Under the pieces are notes generated by a model, which was given only the letters and a program-made list of their open reading frames with translations, made no database searches and had not been told where the DNA came from. This document shows positions 41,199 through 50,011 of a DNA stretch of 64,000 nucleotides, in pieces. Within the stretch, counting starts at the first letter, position 1. Each line of letters starts with the position of its first letter. Both the position numbers and the translations under genes were made by a program. The stretch lies in assembly GCA_023435705.1 (NCBI GenBank), contig JAEYRH010000005.1:186001-250000 (forward strand), written 5' to 3'. This DNA is from Bacillota bacterium. Lineage in GTDB: Bacteria; Bacillota; Clostridia; Christensenellales; UMGS416.

Positions 41199-42122
41199 CT
41201 ATCGGATCTGGGTCTTGGAGCCGGTGGTCATCGAAAGGAAGTCCTGCTCCAGCGTGCGCTGCTTCTGGTTCACGGCATAAAGATCCACTCCCATGCCTAC
41301 CAAAGCCTTTACGATCGCAGGGATCTCGCTGCGCTTCATCACAAGGTTCACACCGCTGTTTTCCAATTCGCAGTTGGCCTCAAGGCTTTTGAAGTATTCC
41401 ATAACCCTGTCGTTGTCACCGGTCACAAAATGGTAGCTGTATACTTCGTCTTCCGGCTGCTCAGTGACCTCGCTCATCGTCTTTTCACCGATCATCACAC
41501 CGTTGTCGATGATCACGATGCGGTCGCACATCAGCTCCATCTCGGCAAGCAAGTGGCTGGAGATGAACACGCCCACGCCGGCTTCTCTGGCCAGCATTTT
41601 CAATAGCTCACGCAATTCCTTGATGCCGATGGGGTCAAGGCCGTTGGTGGGCTCATCCAGCACCAGCAGCTTCGGGTTGTGCAGCAACGCCTGCGCGATG
41701 CCGATGCGCTGGCACATGCCCAGAGAGTAGGTCTTGACCTTGTCTTTGATGCGGCCGGACATCTTAACGAGGCTCACCACATCGTCGATGTTTTTATCGT
41801 CCACATCGTCATACATGCTGGCGAAATACTCCAGGTTCTGCCGGCCGGTCAGGCGCTTGTAGAGGTCGGGGTTTTCCACAATGCCGCCCACATTCTGCAT
41901 GGCCGCCTCGAATTCGGTGGTCACGTCGTGGCCGCAGATGGAGATTTTCCCCTCCGTTATGCGGAACAAGCCCATGATCATCTTGATCGTGGTGGTCTTG
42001 CCGGCGCCATTGGGGCCGAGGAAGCCGACAATCTCGCCGGAGTTGACAGTGAGCGAGATGCCATCCAGAATCTTTTTGTTCCGGATCGTCTTTTTCAGGC
42101 CTTCAATTCTTAATAGTTCCAA
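41199..42122 (-). CDS. ABC transporter ATP-binding protein (bacitracin/ABC-2 exporter type)
   Basis: A 307-residue ATPase for the permease downstream. Walker A GPNGAGKTTT near residue 38, signature-region YSLGMCQRIGIAQ near 135 (LGMCQ in place of LSGGQ, common in this group), Walker B LLVLDEPTNGLDP near 155 and H-loop SSHLLAE. The C-terminal ~90 residues form the extra domain usual for BcrA-type exporter ATPases. The start is TTG at 42122 with GGAAGGA 7 nt upstream. It is the first gene of an ATPase-permease-PASTA operon. Confidence 0.92.
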   Translation of the reverse strand: MELLRIEGLKKTIRNKKILDGISLTVNSGEIVGFLGPNGAGKTTTIKMIMGLFRITEGKISICGHDVTTEFEAAMQNVGGIVENPDLYKRLTGRQNLEYFASMYDDVDDKNIDDVVSLVKMSGRIKDKVKTYSLGMCQRIGIAQALLHNPKLLVLDEPTNGLDPIGIKELRELLKMLAREAGVGVFISSHLLAEMELMCDRIVIIDNGVMIGEKTMSEVTEQPEDEVYSYHFVTGDNDRVMEYFKSLEANCELENSGVNLVMKRSEIPAIVKALVGMGVDLYAVNQKQRTLEQDFLSMTTGSKTQIR

Positions 42123-42360
42123 AGCCGCATCCTTCCTATCGTATGAAATGCATGTTTATGACGAACCGATTGATCGGATTGTTCCATTGATATAAATATT
42201 TTACTTCATCATTGCATTTTTTTAAAGTGTATTTTGTTTTCCAGCGCCTGTATTCCTATATCGTCAGGCACACAACAGATTGTGGTTTTTGCTTGAGGAG
42301 CAACAAAGAGGAGAGTGATAAAGATATGATAATTCTGTCTGAATGCACCAGGTTGACTGG
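42123..42360. other. Upstream region of the ABC/PASTA operon
   Basis: AT-rich region with no gene supported. It contains the inverted repeat CCGAT-TG-ATCGG at 42167-42178, a possible operator close to the ATPase start. No clear -35/-10 pair was found. Short plus-strand frames here run into the antisense of the next gene and were rejected. Confidence 0.4.
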
Positions 42361-42422
42361 CAAAAAAAGCCCCCTGCCCTGCAAAATCCGGATGTGCCGC
42401 CGAATTTCACTGGCAGAGGGCT
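42361..42422 (-). terminator. Terminator of the tad operon
   Basis: On the minus strand a stem pairing AGCCCTCTGCC with GGCAGGGGGCT (one mismatch) across a ~30-nt loop is followed by a run of seven T (42368-42362). It lies 45 nt after the last gene of the operon. Confidence 0.7.
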
Positions 42423-42466
42423 TGGGCGGGCAAAGGGCCAGGAGATCTCCCCAGACCCGCCGGAAT

Positions 42467-43798
42467 TCACAAAACGAGTGCCGTGGGCTGTTCCGTTTCA
42501 TCGGCTGCCAGCTCTACGGCATCGGCTTCAGACATGGAAATGGGTCGGTCTGTCACACTTGCTCCCGTATCCGGGCCCACAGCAGATCTCATTTGCTTGC
42601 CTTCGCCCAATCTGCCTGGCAGCTGGTATTGGGCCAAGTTGGCCTGGATCATACTCAACTCCGCTACAATGTCTTTCAAAGGATCACGGGCCGGTGAAAG
42701 ATCCAGCGGATCGCTTTTCATTCGCCCGGTCAGAACCGGAGCAGGTTTGGCAGCCTGGCTCTCCTGCCCCATAAGTGTGCGGTCCAGCTCTGCCACGCGC
42801 TCATCGAGAAGCTGGCCGGCCATACGCACACGGGCTACCATGTCGGCAAGGCCGCTGTTCACCAGCTGGTAACGGCGCACCTTTTCCCGCTCAGCATCGA
42901 GCAGCGCGGCCACGACGGTGTTTTCCTTCACGACAGCCTCGGCCTTCACCACAAGGCTATTGAGCGCCGCACGCATGCGGTCATTGATGGCCTCCACAGC
43001 CTCCTTGTCCCGAAGGAGTGCGGAAATATTCTGCCTGGCAGTTTCCACCTGGGCTGTGAGCCCGGCATTTTCCCGCGCAAGGCCATCCAATTGGCGGGCG
43101 GCTTCCTCCACCCGGCCATCGGCATCGGTAACGCGTGCATGAGCTGCTTCCAGCCGGGCAACGGTTTCCTGAAGCTCGCCGCGCAGCCAGGCCTCCGTCT
43201 GCTCTGACCGGGCCGCGAGCGCTTCCAGCTGCACCTGCAATCCCTCCCGCTCTGCGGCAAGGGCTGCCAGCTCCTTGGCAAATGCCTCCTGCTGCTCCTC
43301 ATGGGCAGCCTCCGCCTCATACATCAGCGCCTCGTTGCGCTCGCCGGCCTGGGCGAGCCCGGCTTCCAACTCTTCGACACGGCGCTGCAGTGAGTTGACT
43401 GCATCATCAGACATCCGGGTCATATATTTAAGCTTTTCCTCCAGGCCGCCCCGGTCGGCAAGGAAGCTTTCGGCCACCTGCTGGGCCTGCTGGAGCGCCG
43501 TTTTGAGTTCATCGCTGGCCGGCTCCGATTCGGCTTGCCTCAGGCGGATCTGCAGCGAATCGCGTTCATAGCGCAGTTGGTCCTTTTCCTGTGAAAGCTC
43601 CGCGATGCGGGCCTTATAGGTGCGCTCCGCTGTCGCGAGCTGGCTCTTTAGCCGCTCCACATAAGCCGCCACATCCTTTTTTTTATAGCCACCCATCAAG
43701 CCACGCTTCAGTTCGGTCAGCTCCTGCTGGCCGGTCTTCTCACGCAAGCGCTTGAATTCCTCTTCAGGATTCAACGCAGTTTCCGGTTTGCTCTCCAT
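42467..43798 (-). CDS. DivIVA-like coiled-coil protein
   Basis: A 443-residue protein built mainly of coiled coil (about residues 40-300, heptad-rich in Glu, Ala, Leu and Arg). Near residue 30 is LKRGLMGGYKKKDVAAYVERL, which resembles the N-terminal membrane-targeting segment of DivIVA/GpsB proteins. The C-terminal ~120 residues are low-complexity and acidic. It has no signal peptide, so it is probably a cytoplasmic scaffold. AGGAGGG lies 3 nt before the ATG at 43798, which is inside the end of the DUF192 gene (35-nt overlap). As the last gene of the tad operon it may position the pilus machine; this is inference. Confidence 0.72.
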   Translation of the reverse strand: MESKPETALNPEEEFKRLREKTGQQELTELKRGLMGGYKKKDVAAYVERLKSQLATAERTYKARIAELSQEKDQLRYERDSLQIRLRQAESEPASDELKTALQQAQQVAESFLADRGGLEEKLKYMTRMSDDAVNSLQRRVEELEAGLAQAGERNEALMYEAEAAHEEQQEAFAKELAALAAEREGLQVQLEALAARSEQTEAWLRGELQETVARLEAAHARVTDADGRVEEAARQLDGLARENAGLTAQVETARQNISALLRDKEAVEAINDRMRAALNSLVVKAEAVVKENTVVAALLDAEREKVRRYQLVNSGLADMVARVRMAGQLLDERVAELDRTLMGQESQAAKPAPVLTGRMKSDPLDLSPARDPLKDIVAELSMIQANLAQYQLPGRLGEGKQMRSAVGPDTGASVTDRPISMSEADAVELAADETEQPTALVL

Positions 43799-44171
43799 GG
43801 ACCCTCCTAGATTCTGTATGCGGCAGCAGCGAGGCTTCCACAACCAGCGTGCTGCCCGGTGCAATGCCGCACCGGTCGATCGTGCCCACAGGCAGCTCCA
43901 GCACCTGCCGCACGCCTTTGATCATTTTCCCGGTGCGCCAGGGCTTCAGGGCCTTCTCCACGGCTAACACACGGAAGTTGCCATCCAAATAAACCACATC
44001 CAGCGCCATGCGCATGAAGCACATATGAATGCTGCTGCATGGCATAAGCAACAACCCCTCGCCAGAGGCCAGGGGCTTGCGGAACATCAGCCCCGCAAAC
44101 CGGCTCCAGAACGTAGCCGCAAGGCCGATGGAGCCACCGATCACATGGTTGCCGCAATGCATCGTAATCAT
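43764..44171 (-). CDS. DUF192 protein
   Basis: A 135-residue member of DUF192, a small beta-rich family of unknown function. Visible: RFAGLMFRKPLASGEGLLLMPCSSIHMCFMRM with the family MFR and SIHM...FM pattern, LDVVYLD, and LELPVGTIDRCGIAPGS near residue 95. The ATG at 44171 overlaps the tadC stop by 4 nt (ATGA), so it is translationally coupled to the pilus genes. The last ~20 residues overlap the next gene. No signal peptide is present, although many DUF192 proteins are exported. Confidence 0.85.
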   Translation of the reverse strand: MITMHCGNHVIGGSIGLAATFWSRFAGLMFRKPLASGEGLLLMPCSSIHMCFMRMALDVVYLDGNFRVLAVEKALKPWRTGKMIKGVRQVLELPVGTIDRCGIAPGSTLVVEASLLPHTESRRVHGEQTGNCVES

Positions 44172-45091
44172 CCGCCAAACATCCCCTGCATGTTGATGAT
44201 GCTCAGAATCGCCGGACCCAGCAAAATGATGAACAGCACCGGGAACACAAACATCACAAGCGGGAAGATGATCTTGACCGGAGCCTTCATTGCTTTTTCT
44301 TCCACCCGCTGCCGCTTTAAAAGCCGCATCTGCTGAGCCTGTGTTTTCAAAACGTTTTTCAAGGAAATGCCAAGCTGCTCTGCCTGAATGATCGCACCCA
44401 CAAAGCTCTTGATCTCCTCCAGCCCGCAACGCTGCTCGAAATTGCGTAACGCCTCAGCCCGGGGCCGGCCCAGCGTGATCTCGCGGTAGGTGGCGTTGAG
44501 CTCGTTGATTAATGGGCCTTTTGCCCGCTCGGCCACCCGCTGCAGCGCCGCGTCAAACCCAAGGCCGGCCTCCACGCTCACACTCAATAGGTCCAGCACC
44601 TCCGGCAGCTGCTTCTGAATCTCAAACTTTCGATTTTTGATGGAGGATTTGAGCAAAAACCGAAGCACAATCAATGCCGCCGCCATGCCGATAGGAGCAA
44701 CGTAAAACGCGCCGGTGGCTCCACCGATCGCCGTGCCAAGCAGCCCGCCAACAATCAAGGCAACCAGCACAGCCATCAGGCGGTAGACATTGTATTCGGC
44801 AGTGCTTGCCCGATAGCCGGCCATTTTCAGGTTGAGCGCCAGCTGGGGGTTTTCGGTTTGGGGCATCAGGCTTTCCAGCCGCTTCATCAGGCCCTGCATC
44901 AGGGGTTTCAAAAAGCGCTCCGTGAAGGGCTGGCTCAGTTCGCTGGCATCCTGCTCATCGGCCTGGCCCAGCCGGGCGATAGTTTCCACACGGCTTCGCA
45001 AATGCTCATTCTGGCTGGCGATGCGCCAAAACAAAAGCATCACCAGGCAGTAGGCCAATATGAGCGTTGAAAGCACTGCAAGCTGCAGCAT
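44168..45091 (-). CDS. tadC: Tad pilus inner-membrane protein TadC
   Basis: Type II secretion F-family platform protein of the Flp pilus machine; 307 residues. One N-terminal membrane helix, a helical cytoplasmic region, two central helices and one C-terminal helix are visible. The T2SSF domain core LPEVLDLLSVSVEAGLGFD near residue 165 is typical. It works with TadB as the inner-membrane platform driven by TadA. It lies 9 nt after tadB and overlaps the DUF192 start. Confidence 0.93.
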   Translation of the reverse strand: MLQLAVLSTLILAYCLVMLLFWRIASQNEHLRSRVETIARLGQADEQDASELSQPFTERFLKPLMQGLMKRLESLMPQTENPQLALNLKMAGYRASTAEYNVYRLMAVLVALIVGGLLGTAIGGATGAFYVAPIGMAAALIVLRFLLKSSIKNRKFEIQKQLPEVLDLLSVSVEAGLGFDAALQRVAERAKGPLINELNATYREITLGRPRAEALRNFEQRCGLEEIKSFVGAIIQAEQLGISLKNVLKTQAQQMRLLKRQRVEEKAMKAPVKIIFPLVMFVFPVLFIILLGPAILSIINMQGMFGG

Positions 45092-45100
45092 GGACTCACC

Positions 45101-46033
45101 TCAGTACTTGATGTTCACGATCTTTTGCACGATGAAGAAGCCGATGAACTCCATGAATCCGGCCACCGCCAGCATGCCAACACCCAGCGGCGTGCTGATG
45201 AACGTCATGATATAGGAGGGGTTCAGGATCATCAGCACCGCAATCAAAAAAACAGGCAGCAGGCCAATGACCATGCCGGAAATGCGGCCGGACGCTGACA
45301 TCACCTTCACTTCGCCCTTGATCTTCAGGCGGTCACGGATCGTGATGGAGATGTTGTCAATGATATCGGCCAGGTTGCCGCCCACCTGGCGCTGGATCAG
45401 CACCGCGGAGATAAGCATGCCAAGGTCTTCATTCTCCATGCGGCGCACCATGGCAGTCATCGCGTCTTCCATCGGCACGCCCAGAGCCATCTCGCGGATG
45501 GTTTTGTTAAACTCCTTGGCAATGGGGTCGGGCATTTCGCGGCTGATGCTCTCCATGGACTGGGCGAACGTGAAGCCTGCCCTCAGGCTGTTGCCGATGA
45601 TGCCGAGGGCATCGCTCAATTGCTTTTCAAATAAAGCAAGCCGCCGTTTGCGGGCAATCGATACAGACAGCGGCGGAATGATCGCGCCGCCGGCTGCCAG
45701 CGCAAAGGCCGTGACCGGGCTGCCGCCAAACATCAGAACCAGGCCCGCCGGCACCACCGTGGCTGCACCCCATGCCAGAACAAACTCCTCTGCACGCAGC
45801 AGGATGCCTGCCGACTCCAGCTGAGAGGCGATCTTGCTGCTCGCTTTGAAGCGTCGGCGCACACTCTCCGGCAGCGCCGGGCCCCTTGCCTCCTCCTGCT
45901 TCTTCTCGATCTTGCGGGCAAGCCGGCCCACGCGGTCGCTCACGGCAATCTCTTCGCGCTTGATGAGCGCAAGAACCGCCACGAACACACAGAAGACCAA
46001 CACACCTGCCAGGATGGCGATCATGAAGGGCAT
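45101..46033 (-). CDS. tadB: Tad pilus inner-membrane protein TadB
   Basis: Second T2SSF-family platform protein of the Flp pilus; 310 residues. An N-terminal helix, a cytoplasmic Arg/Lys-rich region, two helices around residues 85-125, the T2SSF core (LSDALGIIGNSLRAGFTFAQSM near 142) and C-terminal helices are visible. It follows tadA by 15 nt and precedes tadC. The pair TadB/TadC is encoded together in nearly all tad loci. Confidence 0.93.
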   Translation of the reverse strand: MPFMIAILAGVLVFCVFVAVLALIKREEIAVSDRVGRLARKIEKKQEEARGPALPESVRRRFKASSKIASQLESAGILLRAEEFVLAWGAATVVPAGLVLMFGGSPVTAFALAAGGAIIPPLSVSIARKRRLALFEKQLSDALGIIGNSLRAGFTFAQSMESISREMPDPIAKEFNKTIREMALGVPMEDAMTAMVRRMENEDLGMLISAVLIQRQVGGNLADIIDNISITIRDRLKIKGEVKVMSASGRISGMVIGLLPVFLIAVLMILNPSYIMTFISTPLGVGMLAVAGFMEFIGFFIVQKIVNIKY

Positions 46034-46048
46034 TGCGGGGGCTCCTTT

Positions 46049-47407
46049 CTACGAATTCTGAAACCACTCATCCCGCACCCCAACCCCGTTGTTCCGCATC
46101 TTTTCGAGAAACTGAGGGCGGATGCCGGTGGCACGGAAATTTCCCTTGAAGCTGCCGTTGCCGTCCATGCCCTGCTGCTCATACACAAACAGGTCCTGCA
46201 GCGTGATGATGTCTCCCTCCATGCCCACGATCTCGGTGATCGCGGTGATCTTGCGGGAGCCATCGCGCATGCGGGTCTGCTGCACAATAAGGTCTATGGC
46301 TGAGGCAATTTGCTCGCGGATGGCCCGCAGGGGCAAGTCCATGCCGGCCATCAGCACCATCGTCTCCAGGCGGGAGATGAGATCGCGGGAGGTGTTGGCG
46401 TGGGCCGTGGTGATGGACCCGTCATGGCCGGTGTTCATGGCCTGGAGCATGTCCAGCGTTTCACCGCTGCGCACCTCGCCCACGACAATGCGGTCCGGGC
46501 GCATGCGCAGTGCGTTGCGCACCAAATCGCGGATCGTAATCTGGCCATTGCCCTCAATATTGGGAGGGCGGCTCTCCAGCGTGACCACATGCATCTGCCT
46601 CAGCTGCAACTCTGCGGCGTCTTCAATGGTCACGATGCGCTCGTCTTCCGGGATAAACCCGGAAAGGACGTTCAGCAGCGTCGTTTTGCCGCTGCCGGTG
46701 CCGCCGCTCACGATGATGTTCAGACGACCTTTCACACCGGCCTCCAGAAAGGCCATCATTTTCTGCGACAAGGATCCGAACCGGATCAAGTCCTGCGGGG
46801 TGAAGGGTTTTCTGGAGAACTTGCGGATCGTGATGACCGGCCCCACCAGCGAGAGCGGCGGGATCACGGCGTTCACGCGGGAGCCGTCGGGCAGGCGGGC
46901 GTCCACCATAGGGCTGGATTCATCGATGCGGCGGCCAATGGTGGACACGATGCGGTCGATAATGTTCATCACATGGGTGGAATCACGGAACCGGGCCTCG
47001 GAAAGCTCCAGCCGGCCGGACTTCTCCACATAGACCCGCTCAGGGCCATTGACCATGATTTCTGAAACCTCGGGGTTGTTCAAGAGCGGCTCCAACGGGC
47101 CCAGGCCGGCCACCTCGTCGCAGATCTCGCGGCTGACGCGGAGCTTGTCCGCCCGGGGGATGTTGCTGGCCTCGCGCTCGATAATCGTCTCGATGATGCG
47201 CAGCAGCTCGTCTTTGAACTCCTGTGTCTGATTGCGGTTCAATGATGACTGGCGCTTGTTCATCATGTCGATGACTTCGGTGTGCACCTTGGCCCGGAGG
47301 TCCTGGTAGTCCTCTGACGGCTGGTTGGCGCGCTTGGCCGCCACAGCGGTTGCCTCGGCGCGCTGCACGATGATTTTTTGCCTTTCCAACCGTTCCAGAA
47401 GACCCAT
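46049..47407 (-). CDS. tadA: Tad pilus assembly ATPase TadA/CpaF
   Basis: Hexameric secretion ATPase that powers Flp pilus extension; 452 residues. Walker A is SGGTGSGKTTLL near residue 235, TIEDAAELQL is the Asp box, NALRMRPDRIVVGEVR contains Walker B, and HANTSRD with MNTGHDGS near 320 complete the CpaF pattern. The ATG at 47407 was chosen because GGAGG lies 5 nt upstream; ATG codons at 47419 and 47422 are closer to the GAGGAA site and would add four or five residues. A 349-nt repeat-bearing gap separates it from tadZ. Confidence 0.95.
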   Translation of the reverse strand: MGLLERLERQKIIVQRAEATAVAAKRANQPSEDYQDLRAKVHTEVIDMMNKRQSSLNRNQTQEFKDELLRIIETIIEREASNIPRADKLRVSREICDEVAGLGPLEPLLNNPEVSEIMVNGPERVYVEKSGRLELSEARFRDSTHVMNIIDRIVSTIGRRIDESSPMVDARLPDGSRVNAVIPPLSLVGPVITIRKFSRKPFTPQDLIRFGSLSQKMMAFLEAGVKGRLNIIVSGGTGSGKTTLLNVLSGFIPEDERIVTIEDAAELQLRQMHVVTLESRPPNIEGNGQITIRDLVRNALRMRPDRIVVGEVRSGETLDMLQAMNTGHDGSITTAHANTSRDLISRLETMVLMAGMDLPLRAIREQIASAIDLIVQQTRMRDGSRKITAITEIVGMEGDIITLQDLFVYEQQGMDGNGSFKGNFRATGIRPQFLEKMRNNGVGVRDEWFQNS

Positions 47408-47756
47408 GGAAACCTCCATCATTTCCTCCCCCTCCCCCGATCCCCCGGGGGGGGGCAAGGGGGTGAGGGTCGCGGGCCGGTACAGAGCCCGGCCCCTACA
47501 TTGACCGCCATACTCAAGCATTACATCTGAATATTTGTTGTTGTGCGACAGTTCGTGAACTGCCCCTCCTTCCGCCGCCCGTTGGCGGCACCTCCCTCCA
47601 GGAGGGAGGCAAGAAGGAGGAAAAACGAGCGATGGTTGCGGGCCGGTACGGAGCCAAGCCCCTACATAGACCGCCATACTCAACCGTTATCGTACTGCCA
47701 ATCATAACTGAATGGCTCAGTTGCATTCCCTATTACTACTGACTACTGCCTACTGA
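47408..47756. repeat. Repeat-filled gap between tadZ and tadA
   Basis: No gene is supported. A unit of about 45 nt beginning GCGGGCCGGTAC and ending CCGCCATACTCAA occurs at 47472-47516 and, with a few changes, at 47638-47683. Its left half is a palindrome (GGGCC...GGCCC) that recurs at 59425-59451. Between the copies are GC hairpins such as GCCGCCCGTTGGCGGC near 47573. No terminator T-run was seen in the direction of the operon. Confidence 0.7.
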
Positions 47757-48923
47757 CTACTTCTTTTTCTCCGGCACTTTTGGCTCAACCTTTGGCGCGG
47801 CGGCCAACCCCTGGGCAAACTGGCTCAGTGACTTGGCAAGGCCTGAGTTGGGGGCGCTCACCACAAAGGGCACGCCCTTGTTGAGCGAGGCCACCGCAAG
47901 CTTCCAGTCGCTGGGGAAGCGGGCCACAATGGGCTGGTTCACGATGCGCTGCACATCCTTGAGGGTGACGGACCCGTCCACCTCGCGGTTGATGACCATC
48001 GTGATCTTGTCGGTCTGCTGCAAGGAATCCAGCAGGTTCAGGCAAATTTTGGCGTTGCGGAGGATCGAGATATCAAGCCCTAGGATGAACAGCACCTGTG
48101 CGGAGCTTTCGATGGCTGTGAGCACACACTCGTTGAGCATGGGTGGCGTGTCAATGATGACGTAATCATAGTAGCCCTTCACAGCGTTGATGATCTTCTC
48201 CACATGGCCGCCGGACACCACATCGGCATACTCAGGGCTGTTGGGTGCGCAAAGCACATGCACGCCTGAGGAGTGAAGCACCATGTAATTGCGGATCGTG
48301 TCAATGTCCAGATTGACATTGTCGCGCACGAGCTCCGCAATGGTGTCCTTCGCCTCAATATCGAGGAAAACACTCACATCGCCAAACTGCAAATCCAGGT
48401 CAATCAGCGCGACCTTGCGGTTCATTTGGGCCAGCTTGACGGCCAGGTTTACTGCGATTGTGGATTTGCCGATGCCACCCTTTGTGCCGAACACGGTAAT
48501 CACCTTATTGATCGGGCCGCCCTTGCGCTTTTCATTCAGAGCGCCCAGGTGCATGTTGCGGCGGGTGTGGGCGGCAAACACCGCATCCTGCAGCACTGCG
48601 CCGTTATCCGGCCAGCCCACAAGGTTGGTGGCTCCGGCTGCCAGCGCCTTTTGCAGGCTGTCCACATCCAGCGACTCGGCAACCATCAGCACGGCGCAGC
48701 GGGGCTTGCTCAGATAGATACGCTCGCAGAGGGCAAAGGCATCGCTCTCCCCCTCGCCCATCAGGATCACAGCCACATCCGGGTCCATGCTCTCCACACG
48801 GTCCAGCGCCGTGGGGCCGCTCTTGACCTGCTGGGCGTTGCCGATGTCGGGCGCCGCCAGCATTGCCAGCAGCGCCGCGCGCCGTTCATCCGATCTTCCT
48901 ATGACCAATACCTTGATCTTCAA
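47757..48923 (-). CDS. tadZ: Pilus localisation ATPase TadZ/CpaE
   Basis: A ParA/MinD-type ATPase that places the Flp pilus machine; 388 residues. The N-terminal ~120 residues are a receiver-like domain (KVLVIGRSDERRAALLAML), and the deviant Walker A FGTKGGIGKSTIA is near residue 145, followed by DLDLQFGDVSVFLD and IIDTPPMLNE. The C-terminus is Lys/Pro-rich. I prefer the TTG at 48923, because GAGG lies 8 nt upstream; a TTG two codons earlier is too close to it. Confidence 0.92.
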   Translation of the reverse strand: MKIKVLVIGRSDERRAALLAMLAAPDIGNAQQVKSGPTALDRVESMDPDVAVILMGEGESDAFALCERIYLSKPRCAVLMVAESLDVDSLQKALAAGATNLVGWPDNGAVLQDAVFAAHTRRNMHLGALNEKRKGGPINKVITVFGTKGGIGKSTIAVNLAVKLAQMNRKVALIDLDLQFGDVSVFLDIEAKDTIAELVRDNVNLDIDTIRNYMVLHSSGVHVLCAPNSPEYADVVSGGHVEKIINAVKGYYDYVIIDTPPMLNECVLTAIESSAQVLFILGLDISILRNAKICLNLLDSLQQTDKITMVINREVDGSVTLKDVQRIVNQPIVARFPSDWKLAVASLNKGVPFVVSAPNSGLAKSLSQFAQGLAAAPKVEPKVPEKKK

Positions 48924-49003
48924 AGACAATACCTCTATCTGTCACTTAACTTGTATATACCCGGCTCACGAAGCAAATCCTCAACAGATTTGCAAACCAC
49001 CCA

Positions 49004-49960
49004 TCATTTTTTCGGGCTGGCAGTGGGCGACGGGGATGGCGTGGCAGTTGGGTTGGCAGTGCCGCTGGCATCCGGGCTGGCCTCGGGGGTGGCCGTGGCA
49101 GTGGGTGTGGGGCTCGGCGTGGGGGCCAGCTCACCCAATAGCGTCAGGATGCGGATGTCGTTGCTGTCGATCAGGTTGGCCATGGAGACGCCCTCCAGAT
49201 CAGGCAGGGTGGTGTCTCCCGGTGAACGCATCATCAGGCGCACATTGCCGGCGTTCAGCACATAGTTGAGACGCAGCGCCTCTTCCGGCGTGACTTCCAG
49301 CGTCACCGTTTCCACAACAGCGGGGGCGGAGTCATTGCCATCACGCTTCATCACCTGGCCGGTGGCGAGCACTTTGATATCCTGGAGCAAGATCATGGAG
49401 AAGAACAATTTGATCTCCTCCTTCTGACCCGATCCTGAGGATGGAGTTCCCTCCGGCTTTTCTTCGCCGCTGCCGTTTTTATCAGCGAGCATCTGGTTGA
49501 ACTCCTCCGGCGAAAGCACGGCGCTGATGTCCAGCACAGCCATTACGTCCACATGATCCTCCGGCTTCAGAAAGCCGGCAATGCCGGTGACCTGGTCTAC
49601 CGGCACGGTGACAGCGCGCATGCCCTTGCCCACGGTGTAGGCAAGGCCGTTTTGAGTTTGCTCGGCTTTAAAGACCATCGTGGAGAGGATCTGCTCTCCC
49701 GGCGCCACGTAAGTGCTGCTGAATGTACCAACGACAACGTCCAGCGTTTTCGCAGCCTTGCTGACCACCGCTTCCTCAGGGATCTGCTTGATGGCCACCA
49801 TGTCATCGGTGATCACCTGGCCCTCCAGGATCTCCTTAGCCGCCACGACCACAGGCAAGCGCTTGATTGTCTCGGGCTTTTTTAAGTCTGATAGCAGAAA
49901 ATAAACAGCGGCAGTCAAAAGAACTGCGGCAATGGCCGCGATGATGCGGATGCGTTTCAC
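49004..49960 (-). CDS. cpaB: Flp pilus assembly protein CpaB/RcpC
   Basis: A 318-residue envelope protein with an N-terminal membrane helix (residues 6-24) and an SAF domain (PVVVAAKEILEGQVITDDMV at about 36-55), the pattern of CpaB/RcpC, thought to act in the outer part of the Tad machine. YTVGKGMRAVTVPVDQV near residue 110 is also typical. The last ~45 residues are a Pro/Thr/Ala/Ser repeat (PSPTPTATATP) resembling a wall-spanning linker. The start is GTG with AAGGAG 7 nt upstream. Confidence 0.9.
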   Translation of the reverse strand: MKRIRIIAAIAAVLLTAAVYFLLSDLKKPETIKRLPVVVAAKEILEGQVITDDMVAIKQIPEEAVVSKAAKTLDVVVGTFSSTYVAPGEQILSTMVFKAEQTQNGLAYTVGKGMRAVTVPVDQVTGIAGFLKPEDHVDVMAVLDISAVLSPEEFNQMLADKNGSGEEKPEGTPSSGSGQKEEIKLFFSMILLQDIKVLATGQVMKRDGNDSAPAVVETVTLEVTPEEALRLNYVLNAGNVRLMMRSPGDTTLPDLEGVSMANLIDSNDIRILTLLGELAPTPSPTPTATATPEASPDASGTANPTATPSPSPTASPKK

Positions 49961-50011
49961 GGGTTTTCTCCTTGTTGCGATGCCAGAGTGTGGTCACTCC
50001 GGCTTGCGCAT

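Noticed and set aside
42212..42774. Two overlapping plus-strand frames before and inside the DivIVA-like gene
   Set aside because: They cross the tad-operon terminator and run antisense to a coiled-coil gene with a strong start site.
48273..49265. Open frame of 330 codons on the plus strand across tadZ and cpaB
   Set aside because: It is antisense to two well-supported pilus genes and lacks a ribosome-binding site and recognisable domains.
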